Source of the DNA: Pelobates cultripes
Taxonomy: Eukaryota; Chordata; Amphibia; Anura; Pelobatidae
DNA: 64,000 nucleotides
Direction of reading: 5' to 3'
NCBI GenBank assembly: GCA_933207985.1
Contig: OW240916.1
Coordinates: 80,305,584-80,369,583, forward strand
The notes below the pieces were generated by a model. It ran no database searches. It was given only the letters and a program-made list of their open reading frames with translations, and was not told the DNA's origin. A program made the position numbers and the translations under genes. Each line of letters opens with the position of its first letter. Positions within the stretch are counted from its first letter, which is position 1. Of this stretch, positions 48,056-60,892 are shown piece after piece.

Positions 48056-49340
48056 ACTTTGTTTGCATTTTCCTTGGCATGCATCCAGTTTGCGGAACAG
48101 TAGATGCTATGTGGTGGACAGTATCAAAATAGGTAGAGTTCAGTAGTGTGCAAACGTTGTCTAAAGTAATCTGTCTGTATTTTTGAGATGCTATTGCAGT
48201 TGGTATCTCATCATAATATTGAAAGCCATAATAAATAGACAAATACATTGATAGTGTATTGAGAGATACAACTTCATATTTTAGGTGTTATAAGGTAAAT
48301 ACATGGATTTGTTATTTTTATAAAATGCCCAGGCACAAGTAACATTTTAATGAGCCATGGAATCTGAAATTTGTACATCCCTAATGCAAAATGCATGGTG
48401 TGGCTTTTTTGTTCCTCTTTTATTGATGACTGTAATTTCAATATTTTACTGGTTAGACCATCCAATTTAAATTTATTACTCTACATGACATGTCTCCTTT
48501 ACTTAGATTGCTTCAAAAGCCTTGCACAATAGAACACCAAGCCGTGTTTGCCTTCTACTGTTTGTGTAGGTCTGGTCTTACCTACAGCTAACCTCCAGCC
48601 TGTAGTGTCTCATTGGATGATGAAGGTCAGCTCATTGTGAATTGCAGAATTTTATGAGACAAACAAGTGGTGCTAAAACCTCCTGAACCTTTAGAAAGAA
48701 TATTTTTATGACCATTGCTAGCAATAAAACCATCCTCTGGGGTTGGCAGGAATAAGAGCGGTCAGCGACCAAAGTGGAGGAGTGCATGTTATCTTAATAA
48801 AGAAGTCTATGGGCGCAAGAGTGTAAAAGATATTGGGCTTTTTTCACATAAACTGTTCAATTAAAAGCAGAATCCCTTGAGACCAGGTTAAAGTCAGATT
48901 TTTTTTTTGTAAAGAATTTAGAAGTCTGCCGCATTTAAACACATCTAAACAGTGCTAAGGGCAAAGTTCTTTACACTGTTTTACACTAATTGTTAAATAA
49001 TTGTCTTTATTGGCTTTCAAGTGAGTGATCAAGCTTTATCACTTCTCTAACACTTTGTACTTCTAACAACAAAGAAAAGCTGTAAACATGAACGAATACA
49101 AGTAAAATGAGTACCTTTCTGAGTAAAGCTATTTAACGTATAACTTAACGTAACGTATAACTAAATAATATTCCTGCTCTGTATAAGATTATCACCTCTT
49201 CCATGCTTGATGTTATCTTGAAACAATATTAGGGAGTTACCAAGGGTAAGTTTAATGGCTTCTCCTGCATATATTGTCTGAAGCCCCTCTTAAAACCAGT
49301 CTTATACTAGACCAATGTCCATCCCTAGATCCTACGCCGA
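48056..49340. other. Intron sequence, no gene seen
   Basis: AT-rich. Short T-runs (48900) and an imperfect AACGTATAACT direct repeat near 49136-49162. ORFs 48027-48248 and 48274-48465 (- strand) lack recognisable domains. Confidence 0.45.
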
Positions 49341-50430
49341 AAAAAAAAAAAATCAAATACTTACCTTGGTCGCGGCAAACCGCTGCCCGACCTCCTTCTA
49401 TCCCGGTCCCCAGCAAGTACGGCGTTCCTAGAGACGCCGGCCGCTGTGGTTCCGGTTGTAATAGGAGACCTACCTCTGCCCACTTCAAAGATGGCACCAA
49501 CATATGTGCGACGTCACGTCATAGACGCGCACGCACGTTTTAGGGTCAGAGGTCAGAAACAGCCAATTACAGCCTAAGGAGGGTTATTTAAACCCAAATT
49601 AACTTTTGTCAGTGCCCTGTCGTGGTTTCCACTAGCTGGTTATCCGAGAGTGTGTTCTTGATTGTGTTTTTCTGGTATTTGACTTTGGCTTCATTTTGAC
49701 TTCCCTGATTTCTGCTATCCTTGACTTCTGGCTTTCCTCATCGCTATGTCCCTGACCTTAGCAAATATTTTGACTATTCTCCTGTACCTTAAGTCCAGCC
49801 ATCCTAATGTAGCATTACTCACCTTCTCCAGGGGCTGGCCGCTGTCCTCTCTTCGAGCCGCGCGCGGTCCTGCTGCTGCACGAGCCGCGCGAGGCTCATC
49901 CGACGGCCTCAGCAGGAAGGCGGGCAGTGACCACGAGAAGCGGTCACGTGTCCAGCCTGAATCTAAGAGCGCACCACGAGTCTCGGGTGCGCTCTTAAAG
50001 AGACAGTGGGAGCCTAAATTGTTAAAAGGCTCCCATTGGCCCCTGTCATGCCACACTCCCCATACACTTACCTTTTGGGGGTGTGGATATGACAGGAGCC
50101 AATCACATTAGTTTAGAAGCTATATATACTTACCTCTCCCTTTACTCCCTGCCCTATCGTGGTTTCTGTATCAGTTCCCTTTAGCGCTTGTTGTGTTCAG
50201 TTGTGTTTCTCCGTTTTGACTTTGGCTTTGTTTCTGACTACGTTTTCTCTTTATCCTTATCTGTTCTGGTTGTTGGCTTGCTGTTTACTGTGTACCAGAC
50301 CCCGGCTTGTCCTAGTTTACGCTGTCTCTCTGTGTCCTTGACTTCGGATCGTCCCTGCCTCTGCCTCCTCTCATATACATCGAGTCCGGCCATTCTAAGG
50401 TCCGGTAGACGTATTTCTCCTCTGTGTTGT
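49341..50430 (+). repeat. Tandem pair of GC-rich LTR/promoter-like units
   Basis: Two related units of about 500-600 bp follow each other. Each has, in order: TTACCTT or TCACCTTCTCC beside CCGCTG; GC-rich sequence with CpG clusters (GACGTCACGTC; GAGCCGCGCG); a CCAAT-like box (AGCCAATTACAG; GAGCCAATCACA); GTGCCCTGTCGTGGTTTCC or TGCCCTATCGTGGTTTCTG; CTTTGGCTT phrases; and GTCCAGCCATCCTAA or GTCCGGCCATTCTAA. This reads as a dimer of an LTR-like promoter. ORFs on both strands (49715-50056, 49746-50111) reflect GC-richness rather than coding. No target duplication or internal retroelement genes were found. Confidence 0.5.
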
Positions 50431-50739
50431 CTTCTGTTTAGCCGAATTCTGCGTGTTGGGGTATATTCTCGTTACACCTAAGGCCTGGTTGGACGTTAAC
50501 CTTATTCCTAGGTGTGATACTATTCTGCGTGCTGGATCAACTATAATTCTAAAAAAACACAAACCTGTATTTATAAAATCCACACTTGCTGTATTAACCC
50601 TTTGCCATAAACACATGTCTGTTTATTATGACAGTGTAACAATATAAATTTTTTGTGTATACACAGACTGAATCTTGACAAAGGACATCACCAGGCTGAA
50701 ATCCCACCTGGAGAATTCTCAGAACAAATTCACACCAAA

Positions 50740-50800
50740 CTGATTAATCATTGTACAGCGCTGCGCAATTTGTTCGCACTATATAATAATTATGCATTTT
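50740..50800 (+). mobile_element. L2-like LINE tail fragment
   Basis: TGTACAGCGCTGCGCAATTT followed by CGCACTATATAATAATTA matches the 3' tail of the L2-like element ending at 23273. Only the tail is clear. Confidence 0.6.
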
Positions 50801-51016
50801 TGGCAGCAGACGTGACACACATTTATGGAAGCTTTCTGAAAAATACTGTGGCACTAGCTATTTCGATACTGTCCAAAAATCTCAGGTTTAGTGTGACAGT
50901 TCTGAATTTGAGGTCCTGTGCCCCTGGCACCACTTTGCTTTCTGGTATCCTGCATCGGGAGGAACCATAAGGCTCAGATCATGCGCATCATTAGACATGT
51001 TATAATTGCACTAACT

Positions 51017-51967
51017 GTGTAGCGGAGATCCAGTATTCCACAGGTTATCTCCGCTTAAGATCCCAGTGAGGCTCAGGAACAAGTAATTATAAATCCATAA
51101 AGCAAGGTTTCCAGCAGGTAAAATAATCCAGCAATATCCCAACAGCAATCCCAATAACTGGATGACACACAGCATCAGGAGCAGAACTAAAAACCTTTAT
51201 TTCACAGTGGCCTTATAAAGCATGCTCCCATGCAAGGGAGGGATTTTCATTAATTACTCCCACAGATCTCCTCCCCTCAGCCTGACTCATAATCCCCTTA
51301 TACAGTACACAAATTCCCCCAGTTTCTGGATGTACCCCTAAACCTAGGGGTACCCCTTTAAATGGCACATACCCTGGTAGCCCTGATCTGGGTGAGCAAC
51401 ATATCCAAAAATCACCCAGATCGGACCAGGGGTTCAGGAAATTCATGGAGGTACTAAAAAGACCGACCGCGCTGGAGAGATCAGCCGAATTGGGCTCCAT
51501 GCAATGGGGCCCTGCGGTCGGTCACAGTATAAGGGAATAAATGGCACGAAAGGCTAAGGCTACAGAGATCAGGTAGGGTTCGCATGAATCCCCTCGTTCG
51601 GTTGTTTCTGTCTTCCAAACGAGGGGCCGTTCGGTAGTTTGGAACCGAACGGACTGGGCTTGTGGAGGTCTCAGCGGTGTTCGCCTAGTCGAGTGTCCGA
51701 TTTGGGTTCCAAATACTCGACGGCAAAACACCGCTGTTCAGGAATTTTAAAATGGCTGCCGCCACGTGTTCGTTTCCCGAATGGCGGCCACCCCGAGAAC
51801 AAAGGACCTACTGCATAGCTTGTTAATTACCCATTCGCAACATTCTTGCAATGGGTAATTGAAGGCACACTTCACACAGGGGAGGTCTGACTGTTCGGTA
51901 GTTTCATTCCCTTAGTTTGTTCGAATGATTCTACCGAACAATCAGACGAATACACGTTATTTGGACA
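51017..51967 (-). repeat. Candidate solo LTR, reverse strand
   Basis: On the - strand the segment begins TGTCCAAATAACGTG and ends CTCCGCTACACA, with TG...CA limits. A GC-rich, CpG-rich upstream part (around 51550-51800) is followed by AAATAAAGGTTTTTAG (about 51190-51205), a polyadenylation-like signal in the right order for an LTR. No 5-base target duplication was found at these limits and no internal genes are present. The type of retroelement is unknown. Confidence 0.4.
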
Positions 51968-52499
51968 CATAAAAACCATCAATTTACCCGAATACAGTTA
52001 TACACATGCAATTTTCAGGACAGCCCAGTGCCATCTGCTACAAACTGCATTTGAACCATTTAGTACTTGGGCAGTGCCCCTGCGTGGGACTGGCCAGCAC
52101 AATGGCCAGTCAGCCTGATCACAGCCTTTCAATTGTTGCAGACTGTACTTTAGAATTAACATTGGAAGTAAGACGTTCAAGGTACATAATGGCTACAAAT
52201 GTTTTATTATCCACATCAAGGTGAACAGTATCCGGCCCTTTAAGACAAACCACCCTTGTTCTCTTTTAGAGCAAAATCTAACACTTCAGTCCACCTCAAT
52301 TCTTTGGTGTATCATTTGAGTTTGTGTTGCGCTAGAGAAACACAATCCGTTGAATCAGTTTAGATTTCCTGGTAAAATATTTTATAAATAAATAAATAAT
52401 TCGATCAGTTGATATAAATTCAATGTCTAAATCTTTTTAAGAGTGTGAATCTATGCAAATGGTGAGTGATCCTTCAAGAAATCATGTATTCAAGCAAAC

Positions 52500-52798
52500 C
52501 AATAGCCTCTAATTCCATAAAGTTGTCTTCCTACTGACTCCTAATATAACTATTAGTTCTAAAGTCCAATTTACTCACTCACTACTTTACTGCTATCCTA
52601 CACAACGGACAATCGTATCCCCAACATTGTTCTTTATAACATCCCTGAGCTTATTACCTTGTTTTTTTCCTGCCAACATTGAGAATAGTTTGTATTCTTT
52701 ATTTATTTATTTTTTTACCATACTTGCAGTAAACTGTAAGCTGTAATCTTCTGCAGAATATGTTGGCGTTATATAAGTGCCTGTAATAATAATAATAA
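52500..52798 (+). mobile_element. L2-like LINE 3' fragment, diverged
   Basis: Ends TATGTTGGCGTTATATAAGT followed by AATAATAATAATAA, similar to the tail at 23240-23273 (GGCGCTATATAAATAATAA). The upstream sequence is too diverged to translate. Confidence 0.5.
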
Positions 52799-53700
52799 CC
52801 AGTCCAACTGTAGGAGTCTACAAAGTACATCTGGTTGCTGGTTCCCTGTTTGCACTCTATTGCTGAATCAACAATTTCCCGAGTACCCACAATAAAGCCA
52901 TTCACTATGCACGTCCGTACTTTATGTTCATTTGCAGAAAAAGGGGTCACGTGAGACAAAACGTCAGACATCGAATACACTTTGCTTGAATTATTGCAAT
53001 GCGTTTTTTGTATAATGTCATCCTTCTATCTAAGAGAACATTATTTACTCAGTTTACCATAAAAATGTTCTCTTTGTTCTGTTACTTTTTTGAACAGTGT
53101 GAGCAGTCTGAAGCCCAACAATATACCAAACTTTTAACACAAGGGGCATTTGAAAGACCCACACAATTTCATTTTTTACGCTGTATGCTTTAACGGACTG
53201 TACTGTGGTAATACAATGACATATTCCTCCATTTCTAATTACTCCACTACTGACTTTATTTCAATAAAAAAAAATTAACAATGTAAAATTGGGATGAATA
53301 GGAAACTTGTAAATCTGGAACACCGCAGCAATTTTATGTATTTACTACTAGGGAAAAACATTTTTTCCTTTATTCATTCAATCTTTCTAGAGTATTACAT
53401 ATTCCCATGCAAAATGAAGTACCCTTTTTAAACATGTTGTAGGGGGGGCAACATTTTATAATAAATATGGTTAAATATGGTTAATCAAAACCAGCACGTA
53501 AGTGGTTTTAGTGGATTCCTGATCCCAGAGAGCACCTAGATGGGGTGCATACATACATACATATATACATACATGGAATTGCCCTCACTAGACAAGTTAC
53601 ATTATGTTGGGCAGTAGAATGCTTTCTCTGTGTAAGCAACACTAAAAAAAAATAAAAAAAAATAAAAAAGCATATTAGGGATACTGCCATCACAATTTTT
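52799..53700. other. Intron sequence, no gene seen
   Basis: A CATACATACATA microsatellite at about 53545-53575 and A-runs near 53643-53668. ORFs are short and unsupported. Confidence 0.5.
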
Positions 53701-54313
53701 TTTTTAAGGGTAGTCTTAAGCACCATGACCACTTCACTGATTTGAAGTGATCATGGTGCTTGGAGTCTGTATGTTCAGTGTTACACAGAGTTAAAGCAGT
53801 TTGCTGCCGAAGACTAAGGATAATTCTGTGCATATTGGGCTTTTGTTGTCATCAAGCTTAGCATGCTTTTGACAAACAGCAAAGAGCAGCCAAGTCCTTT
53901 CCTTAGCCAGTGCTTCGGGACGTCCTTGCTGTTAGGGGGATTGACATCACCAGAGGGGGATCATCAAGCTGCAGGGAGAATTTGTCTTTGGAGTGGGATT
54001 GTGGGTACATTTTTATTTTCTTCTTCTTTTTTCCAGGGTGGGGTGGGGGAATGCCAGTTATCTAACCAAAAGCAGTGATTACTAGAACAGGTTTGTTGAA
54101 GTAACCTGTATCTTGTGTTAATATATGTATGCGGAAAGTAGAGCTGCTAGTAGAATTTAAAGGGACACTATAGTCACCAGAACAACTACAGCTTTTAAAC
54201 AACTACAGGCTTTTTAATGTAAACTTCCTTTACAGCTTAGGAACACCTCTAGTGGCCACTCCTCAGACAGCCACTAGATGTGCTTCCTGGGTCAGTGTTG
54301 CACAGTATGGCAT

Positions 54314-54803
54314 TTAAAGGACCACTATAGTGCCAGGAAAACAAACTCGTTTTCCTGGCTCTATAGGGTCCTTGGGTCCCCCTCACCCTCTGGGTCCCCC
54401 TCCCGCCATGCTCTAGGGTGAGGAAGGTAAACACTTACCTTTTTCCAGCGCCGGGCTCCCTTGGCACTGGGGATTCTCCTCCTTCTCCTGCCGTCATCGG
54501 CTGAATGTGCATGCACGGCACGAGCCGTGCTCACATTCAGCCAGTCTCATAGGAAAGCATTCTTAATGCTTTCCTATGGACGACAGCGTCTTCTCACTGT
54601 GAAAATCACAGTGAGAAGCGCGGAAGCGCCTCTAGCGGCTGTCAATGAGACAGCAACTGGAGGCTGGATTAACCCATTTGTAAACATAGCAGTTCCTCTG
54701 AAACTGCTATGTTTACAGCAGGCAGGGTTAATCCTAGATGGACCTGGCACCCAGACCACTTCATTAAGCTGAAGTGGTCTGGGTGCCTATAGTGGTCTTT
54801 TAA
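54314..54803. repeat. T2-like MITE, complete
   Basis: Starts TTAAAGGACCACTATAGTG and ends CTATAGTGGTCTTTTAA, with TTAA on both sides. Shares with 7083-7557 the hairpins GCCTCTAGCGGCTGTCA and ACATAGCAGTTCCTCTG / CAG-type complement. It is the copy most similar to that element. Confidence 0.87.
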
Positions 54804-54822
54804 GGCATTATTACCATTACCG

Positions 54823-55060
54823 TAAAATCATTTCAGGAAGTATTATTTTACAGAGAGGGTAGTGGATGCATGAAATAGCCTTCCAGCTAAAATGGTAGAG
54901 GTTAACACAGTGAGGGAGTTGAAGCATGCGTGGGATAGGCATAAGGCTATCCTAGCTATAAGATATGGCCAGGGATTAATGAAAGTATTTAGAAAATTGG
55001 GCAGACTAGATGGGCCGAATGTTTCTTCTCTGCCGTCACATTCTATGTTTATATGTTTGT
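54823..55060 (+). mobile_element. CR1 3' end fragment
   Basis: ATCATTTCAGGAAGTATTA through AGGTTAACACAGTGAGGGAG to GGGCAGACTAGATGGGCCGA and CACATTCTATGTTTATATG: the last about 240 bases of CR1. Strongly 5'-truncated. Confidence 0.9.
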
Positions 55061-55375
55061 TAAGGTGTAATAGTCATTGGGTGGCCCCACATTTTAAAAC
55101 TGTGGCTGTCCTGTCAACCAAAGCACTTCCATATTCCACTTCCACTTTCCAACTTTGGATGACAATGATAAGCTGCAGGCTCTGGTTTAAGCTTTCTATA
55201 TCATTTGCAGCCTTTTACATTATCTGAACGGTTGCAGAGGCACTGGGGTTTGGGTACCAGGAACCCTCCATCCAGATGGTTTGGCAAAAAAGAGGAGGTG
55301 GTACCCAAAGGCTCCTTTCACTATAACAGTTACAATACGTTTCAGTGATTATGGTGCTTATAGTGTCCCTGTTAA

Positions 55376-57036
55376 TGATTATAATGTATGAACTTTTAGC
55401 TTTTATATTTTTTCAGTTGGCTAGCTCTCTTTGTTCTTGGCCGGTATTATTAAAAAGCCCAGGGTAAAACTTTTAATGAAATCAGATGTTACCATGGGGA
55501 ACGGAACCAAGAAGGTGCACATGGTTCCTTCACTGAGGTGGCTGCTCAACAGTGCAGTTGAATAGCGCTCTTCAATTAAGTCTGCTATATAAATAGAAGA
55601 TATTATTATAACACAGCAATACACTCTTTCTGTTGTGATGCCAAGCTCTTTATTCTACCTGTAATATTTAAGTGTGGTATGTAGTAGAAGGGTCTAATTC
55701 CCACTTTGTATGAGGGAAGTAATAGGTGTGAAACCCAGCAGTGCTACCATTCCAAGCTTACATTACCTGCTCATAACACTTGTACTAGCAGCAGGATTCT
55801 GAGCAGAGCAGCAGCAATAAGACAACTGCATTACTTTCCTTATTACCTGCTTTTAGCTAACATAAGGACTCCATTATTCTTATAATAGAGAACGTGGCAA
55901 GCAGATGAACAATGCAGACTTGGAGAACTTTTTTTTTTTTTGGTACCTTAAGATCCTTTAGTGGTGTCTGGATTCTGTGGATTAAAGAATAAAGAATATG
56001 CCTGAATATGTGTGTATTTAAACTACCATCCCGGGATTCTCAGTGATGGGCACATGTGTTTGAAGGATTTACAGGTTAATTAGACCATTTGGGTTAAACT
56101 TTGTCTCTGTTCATTCTCATTTAATAATGCAAGGCCAACATTTTATTTAACCATTTTTTTTCTAAGAATTTATTTTTAAAATAAGTCACCAGATACCATT
56201 TTAGCTACCTGTATTTTTGTTCTAGTTTTTTGCCATATCCCTGTATTCGGTTGTTCAGCGCTGCTCTATTTCTTGTGTAGTTTTGCACCATTTTAGCGAT
56301 TTATTCAATAACCTGTGTAATGGTTATTTGCTAAACTGTGAAGTGCAAGTCTACCAACGAATTTCACATTTTAGAAACATAACCTAATGGAGTTTCAGAC
56401 TCTCTAAATCGTCTTTCTTGACCATTCATCGCTTAGTGAATAACAGAGTTAGGGTTATTTACTGAAGTGAAAATTCTAAGTGAATTTCAGATTTAAAGCC
56501 AAACTGAAAGCATAGTTGACATAGATATGTTTGGTATTTTTGCAGATTTTTTTTGTCGAAATTCTCTTTTAATTCACTTTGAATTCTCTCTATAGTAAAT
56601 AACCCTGTGTGATATTAGAACTGATTTGCAAAGTTTGGAACAATATAGTAGAGAATACAAATGCTTAGCTGTTAATCCGCAAATATACTTTTGTACATTG
56701 CACTTCTATATACAAGTTTCATAGTTTTACTTAATTGTTGGAGAAAATAGGTATTTTTAATGTTTTATTAATTGGTGAAAATCCCAGAGAAAATGGATAG
56801 TTCCACTTTAATAAATCAACCAAGATGTTCATTTGCATAAGTACAGTAATTAAATTATTTTTCAAAATGCCATGTTTTTTTTTGTTTGTTTTTTTGTTTT
56901 TTTTGTGAATTACCTCTTTAGGGATTTGTAGAGCTACAATGCAGACCTGTTACTTATTACCGTTGTGATGTTTTCAGCTGAAGGAATCTTGGGATGCTTT
57001 ATTTATTTTCAGTAACTGTTTTGCCCTTATTTTCAG
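55376..57036. other. 3' end of intron 2
   Basis: AT-rich, with an L2-tail-like segment near 55555-55612 (GCGCTCTTCAATTAAGTCTG, TATATAAATAGAAG), T-runs near 55930 and 56875-56905, and a foldback MITE at 56450-56607. It closes with the pyrimidine tract and TTATTTTCAG acceptor of exon 3. Confidence 0.6.
56450..56607. repeat. Foldback MITE (TTTAGTAAATAACCC family)
   Basis: AGGGTTATTTACTGAAGTGA at the left is mirrored by TCTATAGTAAATAACCCT at the right; inner AATTCTAAGTGAATTT / AATTCACTTTGAATT continue the pairing. Related to 43283-43660. Confidence 0.75.
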
Positions 57037-57098
57037 ATACGATGGGAGAAAAATATCACGTTAGGAGAACCTCCTGGGTTTTTACACTCTTGGTGGTG
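57037..57098 (+). CDS. SSBP2/3/4-family exon 3 (end of LisH/LUFS region)
   Basis: 62-nt exon between acceptor CCCTTATTTTCAG (AG at 57035-57036) and the consensus donor GTAAGT (57099-57104). It starts in frame after the Glu codon that ends exon 2 and reads IRWEKNITLGEPPGFLHSWW plus two bases (TG) of a Cys codon, exactly the order expected in SSBP2/3/4 (…FLSE|IRWEKN…HSWWC…). Aromatic-rich and invariant in the family. The conserved exon 4 (beginning VFWDLYC) was not found downstream to 64000, so it lies outside. Paralogue not resolvable. Confidence 0.94.
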
Positions 57099-60049
57099 GT
57101 AAGTTTGATTTTATTTTTTTGTTTTTTTTTTGTTTTTTTTAACATTCTTTGAATTATGAAGTAAATATATTTTCTCTGTGGAGAAGAAAATGTATCTGCA
57201 TTGCTGAATCTGCCATCAGCAACTGCTTATTTGACAGGATATGTAGGCATTGTAGCTGATCAACAACATGAGAAAAACACTTCAGAATATACCATTCTCC
57301 TTCCTCCTAATAAAAGCATGTAAAAGTACTGTGCTTTATAAACTTCAATCTCAATGCCCTTCAGTCCCATGAATTTGCTAACATTGGTCATTCTGTGGCT
57401 GTATGTGCCTATATAAAATATAAGTTGAGGAAATGTGAGGTGGTGCTGTATTTTTTTTTTTATTTTTTTTTTTAAAGGGCGTTTTATGAGATTTTCCTCT
57501 TTGTAGTAGATGGGAGCTACTTATGTTTGAAAATAAATGTGACTTAAAATCTATTTTGTGTTGTGTTTCTTTTGGTTTTTATTTTTTTATTTTTTTTTAT
57601 TTGTCTAACACCATAACTGGGTTCAGCCACAAAGTAAAACTTGATTTCCTGGCCTATATATCTCAGACTTTATTTTACAGCCTCCAGTATGTTAGAATGT
57701 TTCTGATTACTGACCTCAGGATTCACAACGTGGGGACATTTTTATAAACGGAATCGTTAAATGTTCCCTACGGACTAAAATTGAGAACCATAGAGTTTCT
57801 CCATAATGAAGAAAAGCTCTCCATAACTTTAATTAAACAAATTACAATTCACAACAGAATGTGTGCAGATTTCGATTCACAGTGTAAGATCTGTATTCTG
57901 TTCTTGTGTTTGATTTCACTCTTGGGAGTGTAGAGTCATACATACTGACTTGGAGAGAAGCTGTGACCTGTCTATATTCAGGCTATAATGGAGAAACTCT
58001 CATAAATTATGGGCTCTTTTCTACACAGGGGACCCATCGATTATAAGAAAGACATGTTTTTCAAAATTATTTATTGGTACACTGCTGGGATTTAGCTTTT
58101 TTTTTTTTTTTCCTCAATCTCTAACCGTATCTCTGAAACTAAAATAATTTCCTATTGCATTTTGTACGTGCTGAGCCCTTCACCCAGCACCAAAGGTTAC
58201 AACATTGTGATTCAGACACTGTAAAACAGTGACACATAATCATATTTATCACCACTAGCGCTGGGTCATATCCATGGTGCCTCCTGGAAAATGAACATGC
58301 TAGAATATAAAACCTATAATGAGATCTGATTGGATTTATTCTCTTTCAATGGCTAAGGGCTCACAAAAATCACTGATCTTCACCAGTGACGCCAAATGGC
58401 ATTCAACCCGTTTAGCACCTGATTAAAACAGTCTTTCTTAATAACAAAAGAAATTAAAGTGGAGGAAGAATTGGGCTATATAGCTTCACATTAAATACAA
58501 ATGTAGGTTGTCAGAGTGGGAGAATATACTCTGCATTTAATATGAAGATTGCTTTAAATTTATTGTACTGTTTGGTATGTATGTGCATTTCGTTGGTGGA
58601 ATTCTAATATTTTGGGAGGTCAAAAATTCTAGATCTATGGTTTTCAACTCTAAGAATTGGTGGATCAATCAAGACCTATTTTTTATTTATTTTTTTTTAG
58701 CAGAAAAGGGCATATAACCAAGTATGCTAATCATAACTCCTAATGCTATACTGCTGGCACAAAAATTGCAAAACAAAGAATATATTTTATGTGTTTGTCC
58801 TGTACTGATTTAAGAGTGAATAGTAATGCAAATAGTAATGGGGTTAGCAGGATATAGGGTAAGGGAAATATAGAAAACTAAATAAATGCTAATATTATAT
58901 AAAAAAAAAAAATACATTTAATTTGTACGTTTTTAAATTGTTGTAGGTAAGTAGGACAGTGTTGGTCCTGAAGCATCCATCGAATATGAAAACGTTACAT
59001 TCTAATATCACTTTAATATACCAGTGAATACATGATCTGGTTCTGTAGATATCAGTACTCACTTGGAGACTCACACATGTTTGAATGCTGTGTTTTACTT
59101 GTTGAAGTCTGACATACAATACATGTATGAACACTGTGCACTGGGAATTGTACTGAATACAATAGGCTAGGTTCAGTTTACCTTTTTTGTAAATCATTTG
59201 CTAATTGCCTTCGTGTTCTTTCAGTTATTATATTAAGATATACAATCTTTATGAAATACTCATGTTGACTGTGTTGGAATTTCACTGAAACCAGTCAATA
59301 GATATACTGAGACAAAGTAGAGACTATTTTGTCCCTGTATATTTCCTATGCCTGTAATTCTAGACACTGGGTGGAGCTACCGCCATCTAGAAGTGTCAAT
59401 CAATCCCTTAGCCTCACAGTGATGGGTGCATGGAATTGGCTTTATTTATGGACCACGGGATCCTCCGTATATCTTAATGCTGTACTCTTGCCCATGCTCC
59501 AGAAGCTGAAGAGGACCCGCCGGGAGAAGATGGTGGCGCCCATGAGAGAGGTTCAGGTAACTGGAACTCCTCTTTGCCAGAGGCCATGGATTCCACAGCG
59601 GTGATGTCACCACTGTCACCATGCAAAGTCCCCAGATGATGACAGTGCTGCTTTAAAATATGCCTCAGAAATACAGCAGAGTGTATTATCTACTTGCTGA
59701 ACCAATCTTAGCTGTCCATTTGTTTTATTCAAGAGGTTGTGTAGTAGTATGTTTTGCAGGGTTAACTGCCTCTGAACAGCCACAATTTTAGCAAAATGTT
59801 CTCCAATTCATACGATTTAGATGTTAGTGTTGAAAATGACTTATGTAGCAGATTGAACAGTTTCTTCATGTATCTGTTGGTTTGGACTAGCAAAGCAGTC
59901 AGAGGTGTCTGACCTCACCTGGTGTTCTTTACCACCTTTGGTGACTTATCAGCAATCTCACATTTTCCTATGAAACATTTAAAACCAGAATTGCTCAGTA
60001 ATTGCCAAGTGATCAAATATCACTGAAGCTCATTTTATATATTTAATTA

Positions 60050-60892
60050 ATAAAGGGACACTATAGTCTCCAGAACAACTACAGCTTAATGTAAGCTTAA
60101 TGGAGCTGCAGGCTTTTTAATGAGACTGCAAGCTTTTCTAAGCAAAAAGGCAGTGTTTACATTACTGCATAGTAACGCCTATATTGGCAATCATTTAGAC
60201 GGTCACTAGAGGTACTTCCACATCAGTGCTGCACAGTACGCTCAGCGTCTCCACACACTGCATGGAGGCGCTGAATGTTCCTGCAAAAATATGCATTGAT
60301 TCCCTCTAGGAAAACATTGAGATCGTCAAGTTTGATGATCTCATACAAGAGGGCAGAGCATGGGCAGAGACAGGCGTGACAAACCCGCATCAACACAGTA
60401 AAGGAGAAGACTATATTTAAAAGAAAAACTAACACAACAAGAAGACATAGTCTTAAATTAGAGGGGCAAAGGTTTAAAAATAATTTCAGGAAATATTACT
60501 TTACTAAGAGTATAGTAGATGCATGGAATAGCCTTCCGGAAGTGGTAGTGGTTAACACAGTAAAGGAGTTTAAGCATGTGTGGGATAGGCATAAGGCTAT
60601 CCTAACTATAAGATAAGACTAGGGACTAATGAAAGTATTTAAAAAAAATTGGGCAGACTAGATGGGCCGAATGGTTCTTATCTGCCGTCACATTCTATGT
60701 TTCTATGTCTATAGTGTCTGGAAGACATGTTTGTATTTTGTATGCAGAGGAGTGTGCAGCCCCCAAGTAAGACATCAACTTGTTCAAAATGGTTTGACTA
60801 CTTACTATTGGGATGTAGGGCATCAGGGCATTCCTTGCTCCATAAACACTGCAGTGAAATGATGTGATTATGGTGCATGGAGTGTTCCTTAA
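60050..60892. repeat. T2-like MITE interrupted by a CR1 fragment
   Basis: Starts AAAGGGACACTATAGTCTCC after a TTAAT-like target and ends GGAGTGTTCCTTAA at 60892. The CR1 3' end (60389-60707) sits inside, so the MITE is older than that CR1 insertion. Interior phrases (GACGGTCACTAGAGGT, CACACACTGCATGGAGG) fit the family. Confidence 0.65.
60389..60707 (+). mobile_element. CR1 3' end fragment nested in a MITE
   Basis: ATCAACACAGTAAAGGAGAA through AGGTTTAAAAATAATTTCAG to GGGCAGACTAGATGGGCCGA and CATTCTATGTTTCTATG. Matches the CR1 end at 23500-23828. 5'-truncated. Confidence 0.9.

Larger units (their letters stand above)
53705..55375. repeat. Nest of T2-like MITEs and a CR1 tail
   Basis: Outer motifs (GCACCATGACCACTTCACTG at 53720, GATTATGGTGCTTATAGTG at 55347, near TTAA) look like the ends of one MITE carrying others. 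A MITE end starts at 54157 (TTAAAGGGACACTATAGTCA), a complete T2-like MITE occupies 54314-54803, and a CR1 3' end occupies 54823-55060. The outer boundaries are inference. Confidence 0.5.

Noticed and set aside
49715..50111. Long overlapping ORFs on both strands with Arg/Ala-rich translations
   Set aside because: They occur in GC-rich repeat-like sequence, where stops are rare on both strands. No recognisable domain.
59329..59604. ORF with a basic stretch (LQKLKRTRREKMVAPM) in intron 3
   Set aside because: No domain, no convincing splice context, and composition is not distinct from the surroundings.
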